Below are positions 60,843-64,000 of a DNA stretch of 64,000 nucleotides, piece after piece. Source of the stretch: Spirosoma sp. SC4-14 (GTDB taxonomy: Bacteria > Bacteroidota > Bacteroidia > Cytophagales > Spirosomataceae); NCBI RefSeq assembly GCF_037201965.1, contig NZ_CP147518.1:6503001-6567000 (forward strand), written 5' to 3'. Below the pieces are notes generated by a model. It did not search any database, had not been told where the DNA came from, and saw only the letters and a program-made list of their open reading frames with translations. How positions within the stretch are numbered: position 1 is the stretch's first letter; each line of letters starts with the position of its first letter. Both the position numbers and the translations under genes were made by a program.

Positions 60843-62627
60843 ATGCTTCGAACGCACACATGCGGAGAACTCCGCCTTACTGACACCAACAAAACCGCAA
60901 TACTGAGTGGCTGGGTACAAACCATCCGCGATAAGGGTGGCGTGTTATGGATCGACCTCCGCGACCGCTATGGAATTACCCAACTTCTGCTGGAAGATGG
61001 ACAGACATCCCCCGAACTCTTTGCCATTGCCCGCTCGCTGGGTCGCGAGTATGTTCTGAAAGCTACCGGAACGGTTATCGAACGGAAGTCGAAAAACCCG
61101 AACCTGCCTACGGGCGATATTGAAATTAAGGTGACCGCGCTGGAAGTGCTGAATCCGGCCAAACTACCTCCTTTCCTGATTGAAGATGATACCGATGGTG
61201 GCGATGACCTTCGGATGAAATACCGCTACCTCGACCTGCGCCGGAATCCCGTTCGTCGGAATCTGGAACTACGCCATCGGATGGCGCAGCAGACCCGGTT
61301 ATACATGGATGGGCAAAACTTCATTGAGGTCGAAACACCCGTTCTGATCAAATCGACGCCCGAAGGCGCCCGCGATTTTGTGGTACCCAGCCGCATGAAT
61401 CCGGGTGAATTTTACGCACTGCCGCAGTCGCCACAAACGTTCAAGCAATTGTTGATGGTGTCGGGTTTCGACCGCTACTATCAGATTGTGAAGTGTTTCC
61501 GCGATGAAGACCTGCGTGCCGACCGTCAGCCAGAGTTTACTCAGATCGACTGCGAGATGTCGTTCGTAGAGCAGGAAGACATCCTGAATATGTTTGAGGG
61601 GCTGATTCGTCACTTATTCAAAGCCGTAAAAGGTATCGAGCTGGACGAAGTGCCCCGTATGACCTATGCCGATGCGATGCGGTTCTACGGCTCCGACAAA
61701 CCCGATACCCGTTTTGGGATGCAGTTTGTGGAACTAAAGGGCACGTTCGATACCGTCGATATGACCTCAGGAAAAGGTTTTGGCGTTTTTGATTCGGCCG
61801 AACTGGTGGTCGGTATCAACGCACCGGGTTGCGCTCACTACACCCGCAAACAACTCGACGAACTAACCGAATGGGTAAAACGGCCACAAATTGGAGCCAA
61901 AGGGCTTATTTACGTTCGATACAACGAAGATGGCACCCTTAAATCATCCGTCGATAAGTTCTATTCGGAAGAGGACCTGAAAGGCTGGGCGGCTCATTTC
62001 GGTGCGAAACCCGGTGATCTGATGCTGATTATTTCGGGTGATGCGGCTAAAGCCCGTAAGCAGTTAAGTGAACTTCGACTGGAAATGGGAAGCCGGTTGG
62101 GCCTGCGCGATCCAAATGTGTTCAGTAGCCTGTGGGTGCTCGATTTCCCCCTGCTCGAATACGGTGAAGAAGATGGCAATCCAGCCCGGCAACGCTGGTT
62201 TGCCATGCACCATCCGTTCACCTCGCCAAAACCTGAAGACATTTCGCTGCTGGATACCGATCTGGGGGCTGTCCGGGCCAATGCCTACGATATGGTTATC
62301 AATGGCACCGAAGTGGGTGGTGGATCGATAAGGATTTTCAACCGGGAGTTACAGGCTCGTATGTTCAGCATTCTTGGATTCTCGGACGAAGAAGCAAAAG
62401 CACAATTTGGGTTCCTGATGGACGCATTCGAATACGGCGCTCCTCCGCACGGCGGTATCGCATTCGGCTTCGACCGACTGTGTTCTATTTTCGGGGGCGA
62501 TAACACCATCCGCGACTTTATTGCTTTCCCGAAAAACAACTCGGGCCGCGATGTGATGATCGACTCGCCATCGACCATTTCGCAGGCACAACTGGATGAG
62601 CTAAAAATTGCTACCGTAGCAAAATAA
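60843..62627 (+). CDS. aspS: Aspartyl-tRNA synthetase
   Basis: A 594-residue class IIb synthetase. OB-fold anticodon-binding domain at the N-terminus (LSGWVQTIRDKGGVLWIDLRDRYG), then the catalytic core: motif 2 region (FRDEDLRADRQPEFTQIDCEMSF), the bacterial GAD insertion (about 280-420), and motif 3 (PPHGGIAFGFDRL) near the C-terminus. This is the bacterial long form, so it may be discriminating (AsnRS/Asn-tRNA pathway not decided). The start at 60843 is immediately after a low-complexity leader. Length as expected. A strong hairpin follows the stop. Confidence 0.98.
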   Translation: MLRTHTCGELRLTDTNKTAILSGWVQTIRDKGGVLWIDLRDRYGITQLLLEDGQTSPELFAIARSLGREYVLKATGTVIERKSKNPNLPTGDIEIKVTALEVLNPAKLPPFLIEDDTDGGDDLRMKYRYLDLRRNPVRRNLELRHRMAQQTRLYMDGQNFIEVETPVLIKSTPEGARDFVVPSRMNPGEFYALPQSPQTFKQLLMVSGFDRYYQIVKCFRDEDLRADRQPEFTQIDCEMSFVEQEDILNMFEGLIRHLFKAVKGIELDEVPRMTYADAMRFYGSDKPDTRFGMQFVELKGTFDTVDMTSGKGFGVFDSAELVVGINAPGCAHYTRKQLDELTEWVKRPQIGAKGLIYVRYNEDGTLKSSVDKFYSEEDLKGWAAHFGAKPGDLMLIISGDAAKARKQLSELRLEMGSRLGLRDPNVFSSLWVLDFPLLEYGEEDGNPARQRWFAMHHPFTSPKPEDISLLDTDLGAVRANAYDMVINGTEVGGGSIRIFNRELQARMFSILGFSDEEAKAQFGFLMDAFEYGAPPHGGIAFGFDRLCSIFGGDNTIRDFIAFPKNNSGRDVMIDSPSTISQAQLDELKIATVAK

Positions 62628-62647
62628 GGAGCCGACCCATTGACTTA

Positions 62648-62705
62648 AATCTGAGAAGGCTCCGTGCCATGGTTTCGAAACCGTGGCACGGAGCCTTCTC
62701 AGATT
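62648..62705. terminator. 28-bp near-perfect hairpin after aspS
   Basis: Arms 62648-62675 and 62678-62705 pair with a single mismatch and a two-base centre; a core TGAGAAGGCTCCGTGCC is read on each side. It is longer than a usual terminator and may be a REP/MITE-like repeat that also ends aspS transcription. Confidence 0.75.
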
Positions 62706-63019
62706 AATACGCTATAAATCAATCGCCATTGGCTTGATTATTGCTTTTCGCCCTGCCCTGCCAAAGCGTTTTCGTCGACAATAAATAGGGCGAACCGTGT
62801 CTGAACTGAACGACCAACAAACCAACTCGTTAAAACCATAAGCCAAATCTTACTTTCAATAGTGCAACTTTTCTTTTCATAAATTCTTTCTGCACAGCAG
62901 CATTTACCCAAACGTGTATTAAAGTTAATATTAGAGCAAAAATGTTGACTAAATACGCGCATTTGGTATGCAATTTGTCAAGAGGCTAGTTATCTATCCA
63001 TTCTTAAAAACAGCCTCTA
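62706..63019. other. 314-bp gap without a supported gene
   Basis: No coding region or clear site was found. A 74-codon minus-strand frame is Cys/Phe-rich without family features and was not accepted. The promoter of the following gene is expected here. Confidence 0.6.
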
Positions 63020-64000
63020 ATGACACCTCCGCTACGCTTAGCGTTATTATTTCTATTACTTTTTCAGCTAACTCACTTACGAGCCCAGATTACCGTTACC
63101 AGCCCGGTCTCCCGAATGGTATTCCAACGCGACCTGAGCAATCAGGCCCGCGTTACAATCACGGGAACAGCCCCTTCGGGAGCCACGCTGGTCGAAGCCC
63201 GCTTCGTTCCGCTTGCCGTTGGACAGGGAGCCGTAACGGCATGGAGTTCAATGAGTTTTTTATCCGGCACGTCGTCGTTTCGCGGCACCGTTACCGTATC
63301 GGCCGGGTGGTATCGCTTAAGCGTTCGGGCAAAAAATGGGACGACAGTACTTGCCGAAAATCAGGTAGACCGGGTCGGTGTTGGCGAAGTATTTGTTGTT
63401 GCAGGCCAATCGAATGTGTACGGGGGTTTGCAGCGAGTGTCGAGCGCAACAGAAGACCGGGTCGTTTGTCTGGATTCACGACAGGATAGTATCAGCAGCC
63501 AGTTGCTACCCCTTCAGTTTAGCCATATCAATTACGGAACCTCCATTGGTCCCAGCCAGCCTCCACATCTGTGGGGATCGTTGGGCGATAAACTCGTGCA
63601 GCGGTTAAATGTTCCGGTGCTGTTTCTGGGAGCAGCGCTAGGCGGCACCAGCAGTACTGAGTGGCAGCAATCGGCAGCCGGAAACATTGGCACCACACAA
63701 CGGTCATCAGTTTATCGTCAGTTGGGCGAGGCATTGCTTCATTATGTGGTCAGAACAGGAGCGCGTGCCGTACTCTGGCATCAGGGAGAAACCGATGCCT
63801 ACAATGGTGTCGATCAGCAAACCTACTACAACAATCTTAACTACGTTATCCAGAAGAGCCGCCAGCAGCTTAATTCCAGCCCGCTGGCCTGGATGATCTC
63901 GCGAGTGAGCTACAACAATGGCCTCACAAGTCCAGCTATAATTGCGGCCCAGAATCAACTCATTGCCGATCTCCCCAATACGTTTCCGGGCCCGGCGACC
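63020..64000 (+). CDS. SGNH-hydrolase/sialate O-acetylesterase-like exported protein (cut by window edge)
   Basis: At least 327 codons, open to the right edge. Signal peptide (LLFLLLFQLTHLRAQ) then a beta-sandwich N-terminal domain and a SGNH/GDSL-like domain: VVAGQSNVYGG with the catalytic Ser131 (block I), GAALGGTSSTEW, and LWHQGETDAYN (His254, Gln-Gly-Glu). The last block is the sialate-O-acetylesterase/DUF303 hallmark. It removes acetyl or related esters from glycans and works outside the cytoplasm; a C-terminal secretion tag, if any, is outside the window. ATG at 63020. Confidence 0.85.
   Translation, partial: MTPPLRLALLFLLLFQLTHLRAQITVTSPVSRMVFQRDLSNQARVTITGTAPSGATLVEARFVPLAVGQGAVTAWSSMSFLSGTSSFRGTVTVSAGWYRLSVRAKNGTTVLAENQVDRVGVGEVFVVAGQSNVYGGLQRVSSATEDRVVCLDSRQDSISSQLLPLQFSHINYGTSIGPSQPPHLWGSLGDKLVQRLNVPVLFLGAALGGTSSTEWQQSAAGNIGTTQRSSVYRQLGEALLHYVVRTGARAVLWHQGETDAYNGVDQQTYYNNLNYVIQKSRQQLNSSPLAWMISRVSYNNGLTSPAIIAAQNQLIADLPNTFPGPAT

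Noticed and set aside
62738..62962. 74-codon minus-strand frame between aspS and the esterase gene
   Set aside because: Cys/Phe-rich, no motif, no promoter or neighbour support; probably noncoding.
62968..63489. 173-codon frame starting at 62968 as the next gene after aspS
   Set aside because: It is out of frame with the SGNH esterase, whose own frame from 63020 has a signal peptide and catalytic motifs.
1..64000. tRNA, rRNA, CRISPR array, prophage or transposase genes
   Set aside because: No cloverleaf with T-loop, no regularly spaced repeat, no phage structural or transposase motif was seen; only REP-like repeats and a decayed Rpn gene.

Overview
The window looks like chromosomal DNA of a gliding or type IX-secreting Bacteroidota, most likely Cytophagales and close to Spirosoma. 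This is inferred from the gldKLMN/porP set, sprE/porW, DUF4271, a Bacteroidota-style atpB with a His-rich extension, TAnnTTTG promoter elements and the lack of Shine-Dalgarno sites. No rRNA, tRNA, CRISPR array or intact insertion sequence was seen. Both ends cut through genes: atpB at the left and an SGNH esterase at the right.

Layout. 1-1236 (minus) is the start of the ATP synthase operon (atpZ-like, AtpI-like, atpB). 1354-8007 (plus) carries the T9SS lipoprotein SprE/PorW, a class A penicillin-binding protein and UvrC. 8075-14128 (minus) is the T9SS core operon porP/sprF-gldK-gldL-gldM-gldN. 14332-17462 (minus) holds a HemD-like gene, DUF4271 and sucD. 17625-25915 is mixed housekeeping (membrane protein, topoisomerase IB, TolC-like protein, amidohydrolase, Gre-like protein, GMC oxidoreductase) with two decayed genes: a frameshifted lipoprotein and an Rpn-type nuclease remnant. 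26062-33433 has a tandem SDR pair, two cation/proton antiporters, a tiny HExxH protein, a carotenoid desaturase-like enzyme and a beta-propeller lipoprotein. 33613-36288 is a five-PAS histidine kinase. 36553-43003 is a cluster of three exported alpha/beta hydrolases. 43148-46919 is a three-gene operon: a DUF805/FAD-oxidase fusion, a methyltransferase and an unknown membrane-anchored protein.

49250-58781 is the accessory, defence-like part. It contains a cysteine desulfurase, a PIN toxin/antitoxin pair, a zeta-toxin stub cut off at the edge of the next gene, and a DNA phosphorothioation cluster on the minus strand: dndC, dndD, a DndE domain fused to a HerA/FtsK-like ATPase, a GIY-YIG nuclease gene overlapping dndB, and dndB. 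No dndFGH restriction genes are present. The fusion plus the embedded nuclease make this the best candidate for an unusual variant system: sulfur could come from the nearby desulfurase (no separate dndA is visible), DndC/D/E would install the modification, DndB would regulate it, and the ATPase and GIY-YIG parts could be a compact effector. The effector role is inference. M20 peptidase, aspS and an SGNH hydrolase follow.

A second theme is intergenic secondary structure. At least five low-complexity inverted repeats sit next to gene starts (one puts a start codon in its loop). Two G/C-block REP-like elements (before uvrC and before aspS) and several long near-perfect hairpins (after tolC, after the SDR pair, after aspS, between gldK and gldL) add to this.
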